This document shows positions 32,690 through 43,418 of a DNA stretch of 64,000 bases, piece after piece (positions within the stretch are counted from its first letter, which is position 1; every line of letters starts with the position of its first letter). Origin of the DNA: Pyrenophora tritici-repentis (Eukaryota; Ascomycota; Dothideomycetes; Pleosporales; Pleosporaceae); NCBI RefSeq assembly GCF_003171515.1, contig NC_089390.1, positions 2,728,001-2,792,000 of the forward strand, in the 5' to 3' direction. The position numbers were made by a program, and so were the translations under genes. A model generated the notes under the pieces. It was not told the origin of the DNA. It was given only the letters and a program-made list of their open reading frames with translations, and searched no databases.

Positions 32690-34876
32690 ATGGCGTATAA
32701 ACGGCCTCGCGCGCCCTCTCCGACCAATGCGCAGAAGCGCTCCCGTGGCGGTCCGTCAAAGTATATCTCGCTCGGCACAGAGCTTCCTGATGAAGATGGA
32801 GACGACGGCGCTTTTGTGCCGGTATGGAAGCAGACGGTGACCGACGAGCGCGGCAGAAGACGACTCCACGGCGCGTTTACTGGTGGCTTCAGTGCAGGGT
32901 AAGTTTTTGAGCCCGTCCTTTCACGAACGCAAGACTTCTTGACTATGCTAAGATACTTCAACACAGTTGGATCTAAAGAAGGATGGACCCCAAAGGCATT
33001 TGTATCCTCGCGTACGAACCGCAACAAAGACCAGCCCACCGGTCCGACACAACGAGCCGAAGACTTCATGGACGAGGAGGATCTGGCAGCAGCCGCCGAA
33101 TCGCGCAACTTGGAGACTGTCCAAAAATTTGCCGGTATAGGCGAGGCAAGACAAGCAAAAGATGATGGACTATTCGGCCTGTTCGCGACTCAAGAAGAGA
33201 CCATGGGTGTCAAGCTTGCGCAGAAGATGGGGTGGCGCCGAGACCAAGGCATTGGCCGTAAAGTGCGTCGCAACGCCGACCTCGAATTAGATGCCCCAGT
33301 CTCCAAGGACGGGGCTGCGCACATGTTTGCGCCGCAAGATGCTCGAATCATAATCATACCACGGGAAAACGTACAACGCAAAGGCTTGGGGTATACATCG
33401 GAAGCTCGCTTGGACGCAGTCGAGGACAAGGCTGTAGACCCCACATCCAAGTTTCTCCTACCTTACCACGAGGCATGGAAAAATGCACAAACTGCCAAGA
33501 AACCTGGCATAAAGAAGTCTTCCTTGGGCGTGGGTGTACTCAACGACACTGGATCTGACGACGAGGATCCGTATGAACTGGGCCCGAAGATTACATTTAA
33601 CAAGACTGTTGGCAAAGACAAGAAAGGAAAGAAGCCGAGCAAGTTCGCCAAAGCAGGAACGGGCGAGAAGCACATATTTGTGTCGAAGAAGGGTTCCTCG
33701 AAAGCACTTGCTCCGCAAAGTCGGTCATCTGTAGACGGGAAGCCTCCGCTAAAGGGCTTTGTGTTCGCGTCTGGGACTGTAGACTATACGAGTAAACCCA
33801 AGTATCCACCACCACAGATACCGCCGGACTGGAAATCTTCCAAGGGAACTACGCCGAACAAAGATTCCAAGGGGTACCAGTCTGTAGCAGACGCAGCAAA
33901 AGCGTCAACGCTCGATGCAAAAGGTCGCTCAGTCTTACTCGGCGAGAAGCCTCTGCCTGGCAAGTCGATATTCGACTTCATACCCAAGGATGCCAGGGAC
34001 CGTTTAGCCGCTTTATCTGGCAAGGCAGATCTCCCTCAAGGTCTGGGGCAGACTGCCCCGGAAGGCCATTTGCCAGCGAACAAAGCACCACCAAAGGATC
34101 TTTGGAGCCTCGTTCCTGCACTCGACAAGAGTCTGGCTGCTGGTGCGCTTGCCAAGGGTGCAACAGGCTGGATGCCGTACGCGGAGGATCTCGAGAAACG
34201 CGCACGCTACGTGGGATTTCTAGAGCTAAGGGCAGACCTGAAGAACGACCTCCCTGAACGACCCGATGGTGTATCCATCTCTGACTGGGTCAAGGAACTA
34301 CAAGAATTCTCGCATGCAGCAGAAGTGTTCAAGCCAACCACCGGTATCATGGCATCACGCTTCACCTCTTCCTCTTCTTCCACATTACCCGGAAACAACG
34401 GCACTAGTACAACGCCGACAGAGAACCTACTCAGACAGCCCCTCTTGAAACCAGAAGACCCCGCCGAACAAGCCGCAAAACTGGAAATGTATGGTCCCAT
34501 GACGCGCAGCAGTTTCCCCTTTCACCCTTCCCGCCTCCTGTGCAAGCGCTTCAACGTCAAACCCCCTCCGGACATGCCCGCCGGTCCCGATGAAAGTGAA
34601 GGTCACTTTGCCAGCTTCAAATCTCAGACTGCAGAGGCCATCTCCAAAGCGGAGATGCAGAGGCTGCAGCACGAGTTTTTGACTAATGGGCCGCCCATTC
34701 AGCGCCCCAGTTGGAAGGGTGCGCCGGTTGATGTTGACTCTGCGGCGACGGTGGGTGTGCAACAGACTGAACACGCAGTTGTTGATGTAGAGAAGAATGA
34801 TGCATTGTTGAATGAGAGGGCGAGTGAGGATGTGTTCAAGGCGCTTTTTGGTGACGATGACGAGGAGGAGGATTGA
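32690..34876 (+). CDS. G-patch domain protein of the GPATCH1 / TGH family
   Basis: GPATCH1-type proteins associate with spliceosomes, where G-patches activate DEAH helicases. Exons 32690-32898 and 32953-34876 encode 710 residues. The N-terminal region ([60 protein letters not shown]) matches the DUF1604 domain that is diagnostic of the family. The G-patch is [25 protein letters not shown]-like region may lie near [20 protein letters not shown]. The C-terminal half has [20 protein letters not shown], also conserved. The start [10 protein letters not shown] was preferred over an upstream in-frame ATG at 32663. Confidence 0.93.
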
Positions 34877-35226
34877 TGCGGGGTGGAGGGGAAGGGAAAG
34901 CTCAGAGCAAGTAGTAGATATGAGTCATATCCATTATCACTGTTCGGACACATCGGTTCAAGCTAGTCGCTTGGATGGAAATGCGTCATTTTCCTTGCTA
35001 TTTTTTCTTTGAAGAGGGTTTGCTCTGAAGCTCAGTCTTATCATTCCACAAGGCTCAAACATTCCAAACCAAATGTCAGCTACACCATCAGTAAGTGCAA
35101 TCACGAAGGAGACAAGATTCCAACAGCGCAATAGAGAAACTGGTGTTTCAACCCAATAACCACGAATTCCCACGAATTCCCACAATAATACACAAACCTC
35201 CAACTCCCCTACCAGAACCCGTAACC
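34877..35226. other. Convergent 3' region (GPATCH1-like / GST)
   Basis: About 350 bases between facing stop codons. Nothing recognised apart from a short direct repeat of CACGAATTCC near 35161-35180. Confidence 0.4.
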
Positions 35227-36087
35227 TCAAGGCAGACCCCTCCCACTATTAACCGCATCCGCAAGCATGCTAGTACCTGGCCGATTCTCCGCATACCTCT
35301 CATAACTATCCAAATACAACTCATCTGTACTCGTAGTCATAATCACACTCCTGTCACCCTCAATCGCATCAATCCAGCTCTTCCAGCGACTCCCCTCTTC
35401 AGCCTCAGGCCAACCGCGATACGGCCCCAACACCCTTCGTAGCCGAATAATCCAAGGCGCAATCTGAACATCGACGAAAGAAATGTGAGGGCCTAGGAAA
35501 AAGGGGCCAGTGGGATGAGCGGCATCGACAAGTTTACTGATTTGGGAGCGCGGAGTTCCTTTGCGTGCTCGACCTGGTCTGTTTGGTCTTGGGCTTGGAG
35601 GAGCTTGTAGAAGTAAGGGATGATGTTGCGGTTGATGTGGTCAGCCCAGAGGCGCGAGGTAGCGCGTGTTTGGGCATCTGGGGGGCAAGAGGCTGGGGCC
35701 GGCGTTGAGGTCCTCGAGGTATTCCATGATAACGGTTGACTCGTGTGTAGACCATGATGGGCCGTGGCGGAGAGCGGGGACGAGGCCGCGTGGATTGACT
35801 TCAAGGAGGCAAGGAGGCTTCTTGTAGGGATCTACCTCAATATATTGGTAGGGGAGTTGCTTATGCTCTAGGGAGATCCAGACGCGCTGGACGAAGGGAC
35901 TAGAAAGGTTTAGTGTCAGCGTCACGAAGCTGTTTTATGATAAAGGATTAACCCACCAGAATGCACTACCGTATAATTTGAGCTCATCTTCTTTCGAATG
36001 GACCTTGGCTGTCGTCAAGGCATTGCCAGTGGCTTTCTTGTGATATGTCTTCTTGGAAGGATCTCCGCCCTGGTTGGTGTCGGTCAT
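35227..36087 (-). pseudogene. Omega-like glutathione S-transferase with two compensating frameshifts
   Basis: GSTs of this type use an active-site Cys to reduce or transfer glutathione. Exons 36087-35957 and 35899-35227. The codon for the likely catalytic Cys is split by the intron: LYGSAF-C-PFVQRVWISLEHK. The thioredoxin-like domain continues with LPYQYIEVDPYKKPPCLLEV, NPRGLVPALRHG and STVIMEYLEDL. After LLPP the frame shifts at a run of six C (35680-35685) into RATSRLWADHINRNIIPYFY, and shifts back near 35545-35555 (CGCGC tract) to ISKLVDAAHPTGPFFLGPHI and the C-terminal helical domain. The two shifts restore the original frame, so about 43 codons lie out of frame. Read strictly, the first frame meets a stop at LAPLG. 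Either two small insertions or assembly errors explain this. Confidence 0.85.
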
Positions 36088-36410
36088 TCTGTATCAGACA
36101 GTTATGGGAACAAGTGAACCCGACAGCTGAGTCGGGAGTGAAGAAAATTTCGGACGGCAACTATGCCTGGCTATTGAGAGACTGCAAGCGGAGGGAGAAT
36201 GTGCTTGACTAGGGATAGAGAGAAGGAATCGGGAGGTAAGACTCATAAAGGACGTCGATGTGTTGAACAGGGGGTCTAGTGACTTGTGTAAAACAGGTGC
36301 GCATAGAAAGGATAATATGCATACAAAGTGATGGTGGTGGTGAAGTTCCTTAGCATGCATCAAGATGACGTATGCACCTGGGTTGCAGGCAAATGGATCG
36401 ACAATGCGCG
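36088..36410. other. Intergenic region between GST and the His-Ala-repeat gene
   Basis: About 320 bases, likely the GST promoter. The upstream gene may have one more 3' exon here: a good gtaagt donor follows RKRAL at about 36480, with a possible acceptor near 36415 leading into RIVDPFACNPG. I cannot decide this. Confidence 0.3.
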
Positions 36411-37891
36411 CTATTGCAGCCAAAGAAATAACAGAGCAGAAGTAAAAAAGACAATGTACATTAGGGTGACTGAGGATAGACTTACCAGAGCTCGTTTCCT
36501 ATCGTCCTTGTCAACTTTTGCTTGCCACCTCAGAACACTATTCTTCTTCACACGATCGCTCTCTTCGAGTGTATGTTTGTGTGGTCCAGGGACACCGTCG
36601 CCTTTTCCGTTTCCACCGTTGCCATTGACCCTTTGAAATGTGTAGAACTTCTTGGGGGTTGGACCGGTCTGGGGCGCGTAAGACATATTCAAGTTAGGCT
36701 GAGCGCCCATATTGGGAGGCATGTCCCAGCCTGCCGCTGGTTGCTGCGACAGCAATGGAGCTTGTCCAAAAAAGTGTGGGTTCTGGTTCGGATTGCCGAT
36801 ATGAGCTACCTCTCCTGGCGCATTAGGTGCTATAGGACTGGTCGAGTCATCCTCCACGCCAGGTGGTGGTAGGCCCAGTTGCTCCTCATACTCGGCACGG
36901 TCAAAGAACTCGGTAATCTTGATCTTGACATCGCATAGATCCCGCTCTCTGGCAACCCTCCTGCGCTTCTTCTTGTCCGGGTCTGTAGACTTCTTGGTGC
37001 CTGGGGGACGACCCTTGAGCCGACAGTCCCAGTAATGCGAGACGAAACGCTTCCGTTTGTGACGCTGCGTGGAGCGATGCGAGTAGACGTTGTCGATGTG
37101 AGGGAAATAGGTCTGAAATTGGTCTTCGGTCAGGGTGATGATGTCGTCGACGTGGAACAGCTTCTCTCGCCATTCGTCCAGGTCTGGTGGGTGTGCTATG
37201 AGTCTAAGACCCTGGAATTGGCCGTGGTTAGACAGTGGGGTCTCATCGCTAGTAGATTATTAGTAGGCATTCTATAGGTAGACAGTTGGGGCTAGTTTGG
37301 TACGTACACATGGCGGCCCTCGTGCTGCTGCTGTTGCTGTTGCTGGGGCGGCGGCGACTGCTCAATGTGGTGGGGCAGTATGGGTGGCGCTGGCGGCGGC
37401 AGAGGCAGTTGTTGGATGGGGCGCGGGACTGTCTGGGGCGGTGAAGCATGGACTTGGTGGTGGTACTGTTGGGCATGGGCATGGGCATGAGCATGGGCGT
37501 GGGCGTGGGCGTGAGCGTGGGCGTGAGCGTGAGCGTGGTCCTGAAGCGGCGGGGGATTCATGAATCGCGGACTCTCTGCATGCTGATAGCCCGCCGCCTG
37601 AAACGGCGGGTACGAGGCTGACGATGGCAGCGCATTCTGCTCAAAATGCACCGGCAGCGGATGCGGATGCGGATGCGACAACGGCGGCGGCGGTGGTGGT
37701 GGCCCGCTCAGCGCATACTGCTGTTGGTAGACGTCGGTGGTGTGGAGCGTTTGCAGGTCGGGCAGAACACCTGCATGGTTGTGAGTATGAGGGTAGAGGG
37801 TCCCATCGGCCGACTGGTGGAGCGTCTGGAGAGCTCCCGGGTGCAGCGATCGGAGCTGCTGCTGCAGGACAGGCGAGGAGGCTTGTTGCAT
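36411..37891 (-). CDS. Unknown fungal protein with His-Ala repeat and basic central domain
   Basis: Not recognised by name. Exons 37891-37308 and 37248-36411 encode 473 residues. The N-terminal half is low complexity: Gln/Leu-rich, Pro runs, an 11-fold His-Ala repeat encoded at about 37472-37538, and a Gln run before the splice. The second exon looks like a real folded domain, with LDEWREKLFHVDDIITLTED, QFQTYFPHIDNVYSHRS, and a strongly basic HKRKRFVSHYWDCRLKGRPP. It continues DPDKKKRRRVARERDLCDVK and IKITEFFDRAEYEEQLGLP. The basic GRPPGTKK resembles an AT-hook-like core, which would fit a nuclear protein. The 3' end may be different if the gtaagt after RKRAL is used. Confidence 0.7.
37472..37538. 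repeat. In-frame hexanucleotide repeat encoding (His-Ala)11
   Basis: On the plus strand a GGCATG/GGCGTG/AGCGTG hexamer recurs about 11 times with codon variation, encoding alternating His and Ala on the minus strand. The interruptions by synonymous changes suggest selection for the protein repeat or old age of the array. Confidence 0.85.
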
Positions 37892-38316
37892 GATGGCGCG
37901 CCGGTGTTGGACGCTGCTTTAGCCTCCCCAGCCGTAGAGTGGGAGAGTCTGATGCCGGACGAGCCGATGTCTGGGTTTCTTGCTTTCTGGCCGGCTTATG
38001 AGCTGAGTTAGGGATGGCAAATGTACACACTTTGCACTCAGGGCACGAGTGATATGTTCACGAAAGCGTGTTGATTACTTCTTTGTCTGATTCAGCACTC
38101 TATGTGGCCATAGCCGTTCCGCACGCTTAGAACAGCATTCAGCCGCCCTAGCTGGTCAGCCTTTGAACTTCATCGCCTTTCGCCTCTTGCACCACGTGCA
38201 ACTTTTGTCCTCTGCACCCTCCTTCTGTCTAAAAGATCAAAACCCAGTCCACAACGCCGTGCCCATGCCGTGACCAAGAGAAGCATAATCATGAAACGCT
38301 ACAAGTCCATCGCACT
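37892..38316. other. Intergenic region upstream of the His-Ala-repeat gene
   Basis: About 425 bases holding the 3' region of eIF3h and the promoter of the downstream minus-strand gene. Nothing else recognised. Confidence 0.35.
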
Positions 38317-39567
38317 CTACTCTCCGGGCAGCAGATTGCTCTTGACAGCGAACATCTTGGACGTAACACCTGCCGTGAATCCATCCACCTGCCTCGAGTA
38401 CTGCTCAACCTGCCTCGAGTTGAGGAGCGTCTCCAGCCGGCTGGGCTCCTGGGGCAGCTTGAACAGCCTCTGCCACTCGTCCTCTGGAAGTAGTGGTTGC
38501 TTCGAGGCCGTGCGTGCAGCATTCTCCGCCTTGCGCTTCTGCTGCCAGGCCGTAATCTTAGTCTGCTCACGAGCGAGCGAACGCTGGTAGTATTGGTAGT
38601 TGTTGATCTCCGTGTGGTGGTTCTCGATGCTCTCAAGGAGCAGATCGCACGTCTTCTCGAGGAAGGGGTCGATGGAAAGATCAAGCGAGTCGTAGTTGGG
38701 GAAGAGAGGTGGTTGGGGTGTGTTCGGATCCTGCTGCAGAGCAGCTAGGTTGGGTGGGAACTTGAGCTCTTCCTTGGGCGCATCCGAAGGCAGTTGGTGG
38801 AGGAGCGAAGTCAGAAGATGCGAGTTGCGGATGGTTACAGGGAGTTCGACCAGGATGTCGTGGTATCGCAGACCACTCTTTTGGAGGCTGTACCTGTCAG
38901 CTTCTTCTTGTGCAACACACAATTCGCGCTTACCTCTCTGTCGTGAACTTGCCCTCCTTGTATGCCGTTACAAATGAAGGTGATAGCCTGTATGCGCGCA
39001 AGTTCAGGGTACCCTGCGAACTTCTGCTCACGTCGTAGATCAAAGCGACAGTCCTCTCGTTGGGCTGGCTCTGGTAGAAATACTGGTTCTCGATCGTGTT
39101 CAGGTTGACAAAGTTGCCCATGCTTGTGCTGGTGTACCACCCAACATTGTTCGCGTCCACGTTGACCTCCCGGAGGAACTTGATCATCTCATTGCCGTAT
39201 GCGATATTCTGCTTGGCGCGGGGAGCACCTGCAGCCAGACTCGCGGCCGTATCGTTCTGTCCATCCGTCTGGGCGGGAGCCACATCAGGGAATGGAAATG
39301 AATTGGTGATCTCCAGTACACCATTTTTTTCCATGCCAACTATGCTGCCCGTCGCGAGCGAAGGGAAGGATTTGCCACTCGCGGTAGCGATCTTGATAGC
39401 GACCTGGGCCAACAGTCAGTCTTCCATGGCTCCAAGAGTCGTCCACATAGAACGTGTTTATAGCACAATGGCGGGGCGCACAGTGGGGTACTGCCATAAC
39501 ACTTTGCACGTACCAGGGCATCGATTTGCACTGTCTTGAACAGCGCATCTTTCTGAATGTCCGCCAT
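38317..39567 (-). CDS. Eukaryotic translation initiation factor 3 subunit H (MPN domain)
   Basis: eIF3h is a non-catalytic MPN-domain subunit of the eIF3 complex at the 40S subunit. Exons 39567-39514, 39403-38934 and 38893-38317 encode 366 residues. The MPN domain spans about residues 10-160: [20 protein letters not shown], then [26 protein letters not shown] and [20 protein letters not shown]. The JAMM zinc ligands (H-x-H...S...D) are absent, as expected for eIF3h. The C-terminal part is conserved, with [20 protein letters not shown] and the helical [20 protein letters not shown] region. The gene is absent from budding yeast, so no yeast symbol applies. Confidence 0.94.
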
Positions 39568-39831
39568 GTTTGATTCGTCGCGAAGGGTCGTGGAAGGGCT
39601 CGGCGAGGGTAGTAGCGTTGGACGTTCGTCGTTGGTAGGAAGCAGAATTCAGACACCAGTGACTACCTGCCAAGATTCACCTGTCTAAGCGAACATATCA
39701 ACGCTAGTTCCAGAAAAGGTAAAGCCTGCCGGGGAGTACCGTCTTACTTCCAGTCTTGACTTGCAATGTAATTACAACCCTCTCCTCCTTCTAGCAGTGG
39801 GTAAGAACAGAGATTACATCTGCAATTCAGC

Positions 39832-40476
39832 ATGGCCTATGACGAATTTGGTGAAGAAATCCGCCGCCTTTACGTCCCCACCGAGGACCCCTGCTCACGC
39901 CCCATTCCACTACATCAGCTAGTCGTCTACAACTCCCAGAAGAAGATCTCGCAGCTGCGAATGAAAGTCATGGCCAGGCCAGATTCTTTTCCAGACAAAC
40001 AGAGTATGGTCGTCTTCATTGATGGTGCTTGTCGCAACAACGGCTCCCCGACAGCGCGAGCCTCATACGGCGTCTACTTGGGCCCCGAATCCCCATACAA
40101 CCGCTACGGCCTTGTTCCGGATTCGTTGCCTCAGACCAGCACACGCGCCGAGATCGAGGCCTTTAGTCAGGCGCTTGACGTGATCCGTGCCATCACGGAC
40201 CGCGACTTCATGCTCTCTCAAATCAAGATAGCAACAGACTCCAGCTTTCTGGTCAAGGCGATGAGCCAGTGGATGGAGACATGGATTGAAAACGACGGTA
40301 TAGGTTCGGAGGGAAAGAGAGTGGCGCATTTCCAGATTCTGAAACAATTGCACGAAAAGCTGGATTATATGGAGTACAGTGATGACGGTGGTCGGGAGGT
40401 GCAGTTCTGGCACGTACCTAGAGAGATGAACAAGGAAGCGGATGCATTAGCAAACAAGGCTTTCGACAATACCTAG
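39832..40476 (+). CDS. RNase H-like domain protein (type 1 RNase H fold)
   Basis: Single exon of 214 residues. The RNase H fold starts about residue 60: VVFIDGACRNNGSPTARASY supplies the first Asp, TSTRAEIEAFSQALDV the Glu, KIATDSSFLVKAMSQWME the second Asp, and MNKEADALANKAF the final Asp. All four metal-binding acidic residues of RNase HI are therefore present, so it may be active on RNA-DNA hybrids. It lacks the N-terminal hybrid-binding domain of the main eukaryotic RNase H1 and has instead a 55-residue unassigned N-terminus. Many filamentous fungi carry several such genes. It is convergent with the HExxH protein gene, only about 150 bases apart. Confidence 0.9.
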   Translation: MAYDEFGEEIRRLYVPTEDPCSRPIPLHQLVVYNSQKKISQLRMKVMARPDSFPDKQSMVVFIDGACRNNGSPTARASYGVYLGPESPYNRYGLVPDSLPQTSTRAEIEAFSQALDVIRAITDRDFMLSQIKIATDSSFLVKAMSQWMETWIENDGIGSEGKRVAHFQILKQLHEKLDYMEYSDDGGREVQFWHVPREMNKEADALANKAFDNT

Positions 40477-40628
40477 CTACATTCAACAAGATAGTGGCCC
40501 TCAGTATACCTGAAAAATTTATTGCAGTGCAACAACGCCCTATGCAATGGTATCCAGCGCCAGTACAAGATGCGTACCCAACAAGCTCACTGCTGTTACA
40601 ATGTCCAAATCTTCTTCATTAGATGCAA

Positions 40629-42467
40629 TCAGACCATATCTTGATCAGAACCGCCCTTTCCCGTCTCACCATCTTCTGGCACTTCCAACTTGTGCTCTTC
40701 TTTCTCTTCCTCGTCTTTAACCTCAACAACCTCTTCAGAGACACGCGGGGCTCCTGTTTCAACAGTGTTCTTCCTCTTATGGCTGTTATATGGACCCCAC
40801 CGTGGCACTATAGGCTGTCGTTGAGGTTTGCGATTGTTGGCTTTTGGATTCTTCGCAATTGAGCCGTCGTCCATGCGCATCCATTCCGTATCTTCGTTGT
40901 CGATATGATCTGAAATGTCTGCATCATTCTCGTCTTCCCAGATCATCAGGTTGGTACCGTTGATTTCAATCGATCGACCCCCTGTACGTGGAACATGGAA
41001 GACGTCTGGTCCAGCCTTGCTAAAGTCCTGTTGCCACGTCTCTTTCTGCTGAAGCTTAAGAATGTAATCCATCGGTAATGCGTACAGAACATTGTCATCC
41101 TTGTCGTAAAGCTCTTTGAGCGGGTAGTCGAGGCAGGCTAGCCCAAACTTGCAGTCAATTCGGCTTGACAAAGGATGTATGCGGCCACCAAAGATCTTGA
41201 GTTCGAAGGAGATCCCGCTCTCGGTCCACATGTTGTCCCCAAAGAAGACTTCCGGCTCGGAAAGGAGAGGATGATCATGGTGTGGTCCAGAGACCTCGCA
41301 GAAATGAGCAACCTCATGCGCTAAACACGTAGCAAGAAACATATTGTATCGCAGTACCATGGCTGGCTCTCGGTATCGTAGCAAACTGAGCTTTTTGGCA
41401 GTGGTGTAGAAGTCCGAATGCAAGCAAATACGACTCGTATGGCACTTGTGGTTAATTTTGCGCATCAAGCCGTTCTTGTAGTCCTTTACGAGTCCCATGG
41501 ATGCATACGCAGTCTCCGGTGGGAGAGGGTCGTGGTGAAAGTAGAAATGAACCGTGTCGATCTGGTTGTCCAAGAAGCTCTTGAAAGTTGCATGGCGTTC
41601 CTCCGACCATTCCACGTCTTCTTTGATCCGGAAGCACGGCTGTCCGTAAGCTGCTGCCGTCTTTTCGCAAGGCTCTCGTTTACCAAATACCAGAGTGTGC
41701 CAGAAATGAGCAGTTCCTCGGGATGTCAACAGTAAGGTAGCCAGTTGTAAAGCTGGTTTTAGCACTTCGTATATCCCATCGGGACACCCGTGCCAATTTT
41801 CCAGACGGAAAAGAGGATGTATCTCCGTGTCAAGCGTACAGACCGGCTCAGGTCCATCTTCCCCGAAGGCTACAGCTTGCTTCTTAATGAGGTCGACAGG
41901 GTCAAACCCAAGCCTGAGAGACTTCTTCTTTGCAGAATCTTTACGGTGCCCAAGTAGCCTTCTGTATTTCTCCAGCGCTTTGCGGTCTTCTATCTGGGCG
42001 AGGTGGTGGTTGATTGAAATGCTGAGCTGTAAACCAAAATCTTTGGGCACTTCGATTGTAGACGGAGTAAAGGAGAGCGACTTTTGGTAGTTCAACACAT
42101 CAGGCAAGTCATGGACCAGCTTATCGATACACTCATCCATGATCTTGCCCTCTTTCAGCTTGTGCAGGAGCACTGCATTTTCGCCTCGATCCTCGGCTTG
42201 AAGATCACCTTCTCCACGCGCAGGCAAAAGATGACGCATCTTTTTGGATAGCGCCGGCGGCGGCCCGCATTCAGGGGGCGGAGTAGACGATTCTGTAGGT
42301 GTCCAGTCCATACTATCGGGATCTTGTTCTTGAAAAGCAACTAGTGGCGCGTCATCCTGAGCAGTAGGTTCCTCGTTGAGTTCGACGTCTTGGTTCAAGC
42401 GTTCTTCTATCAGTTGGGTTGTATGTACCATTGCCTCGTACGCCTTGCGATATCTGAAAGGGTCCAT
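40629..42467 (-). CDS. Unknown protein with HExxH metallopeptidase-like motif
   Basis: Not recognised as a named family. Single exon of 612 residues from ATG 42467 (MDPFRYRKAYEAMVH); an in-frame ATG at 42617 would add 50 residues. The centre contains FLATCLAHEVAHFCEVSGP, an HExxH zinc-site motif in a helix-like context. About 30 residues on comes DNMWTESGISFELKIFGGRI, where the Glu of WTESG could be the third ligand as in gluzincin-type sites. The region before it (LLTSRGTAHFWHTLVFGKRE, DNQIDTVHFYFHHDPLPPET) is rich in aromatic residues. Low-complexity acidic segments lie at both ends. No signal peptide or membrane segment is seen, so an intracellular role is likely. Peptidase activity is inference only. 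Confidence 0.75.
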   Translation of the reverse strand: MDPFRYRKAYEAMVHTTQLIEERLNQDVELNEEPTAQDDAPLVAFQEQDPDSMDWTPTESSTPPPECGPPPALSKKMRHLLPARGEGDLQAEDRGENAVLLHKLKEGKIMDECIDKLVHDLPDVLNYQKSLSFTPSTIEVPKDFGLQLSISINHHLAQIEDRKALEKYRRLLGHRKDSAKKKSLRLGFDPVDLIKKQAVAFGEDGPEPVCTLDTEIHPLFRLENWHGCPDGIYEVLKPALQLATLLLTSRGTAHFWHTLVFGKREPCEKTAAAYGQPCFRIKEDVEWSEERHATFKSFLDNQIDTVHFYFHHDPLPPETAYASMGLVKDYKNGLMRKINHKCHTSRICLHSDFYTTAKKLSLLRYREPAMVLRYNMFLATCLAHEVAHFCEVSGPHHDHPLLSEPEVFFGDNMWTESGISFELKIFGGRIHPLSSRIDCKFGLACLDYPLKELYDKDDNVLYALPMDYILKLQQKETWQQDFSKAGPDVFHVPRTGGRSIEINGTNLMIWEDENDADISDHIDNEDTEWMRMDDGSIAKNPKANNRKPQRQPIVPRWGPYNSHKRKNTVETGAPRVSEEVVEVKDEEEKEEHKLEVPEDGETGKGGSDQDMV

Positions 42468-43418
42468 TCTGGTTGGCGTCAGTATCCTGGATGGGTCTTG
42501 TCGGAAGAACGGGTCGGGGTGTCGATCGGATTCGGCGCTTAACCAGAATTTCGGCAACAGAGGTAGACAAATTGTGTAGCTGCGCCAAAGGTCGATGCAC
42601 TCATGGGGCTGGTTCACCAGGACGCGACAGCGCGATATGCGACTGGATCAACTGGGGAAGGGTGTTTGGCGCGAGTCGCAAATGGGTAATTCTTGCACTT
42701 CGATCTCGACAAAGCCACAGGGATGAGGTAGAGAGTCCAGCATCAGCCATCTCCCCATGTTCTGGTCTCACAGCACGGTATCGTATTGGTCGCTACCTAG
42801 GTATAGAAGGGGATGTTTAGGGTAGAGGGCATGTCTTACTCAAGTCGACGAAGCGGTCAACATCCGCTAAGCGATAGGAAAGTGTTTCATCCAAAATGAC
42901 GGTGCTAAAAATGAAGAAATGGTAATAGTGCGGTGGAGGTCTTGAAGTCAGCCAGGGTCCACGGGTCGGTGTGAGTTGTTTAGCGCAGGCAGTAGCAAGT
43001 GCCAAGACCCGCTTTCCTTTCAGGTTTCCGCCTTGGTGACGCGCTTTCCGAGACACGACCGACATGACAGAGACAGCTCTAGCCAAGTCGCGCATTATTG
43101 GGAAAATAGCCACAGTTCCAGTTTCGCCCAATGGTATAGGGTGATGATACTATGTAATCGCAATTTCTTCAATAATCGCCAGGATCGTGCGACACCAGGT
43201 CTTGCAACGCTGTCTTAGTACAACATATGGTGAGTCCATGTCACTTTCGTTGTTTACATAGTTATACATATCGGAGATCACGTACTATTTACCTTGGACT
43301 ACCGGATGCTAGGCCCCGCCACAGAATAATGGGATGGATTTCATCGAACTAAACTAATCAAGAGACATGATAAATAGGAAGGTCGAAATCGTTAGTCTTG
43401 CCCCAAAAGCAAGGAACA
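42468..43418. other. Intergenic region between two unknown genes
   Basis: About 950 bases including the HExxH gene promoter. Open frames here look like shadows. No tRNA or repeat recognised. Confidence 0.35.

Noticed and set aside
43100..43240. Possible tRNA gene
   Set aside because: A stretch around CCCAATGGTATAGGG resembles a D-arm, but no T-arm GGTTCRANNCC or acceptor stem could be paired.
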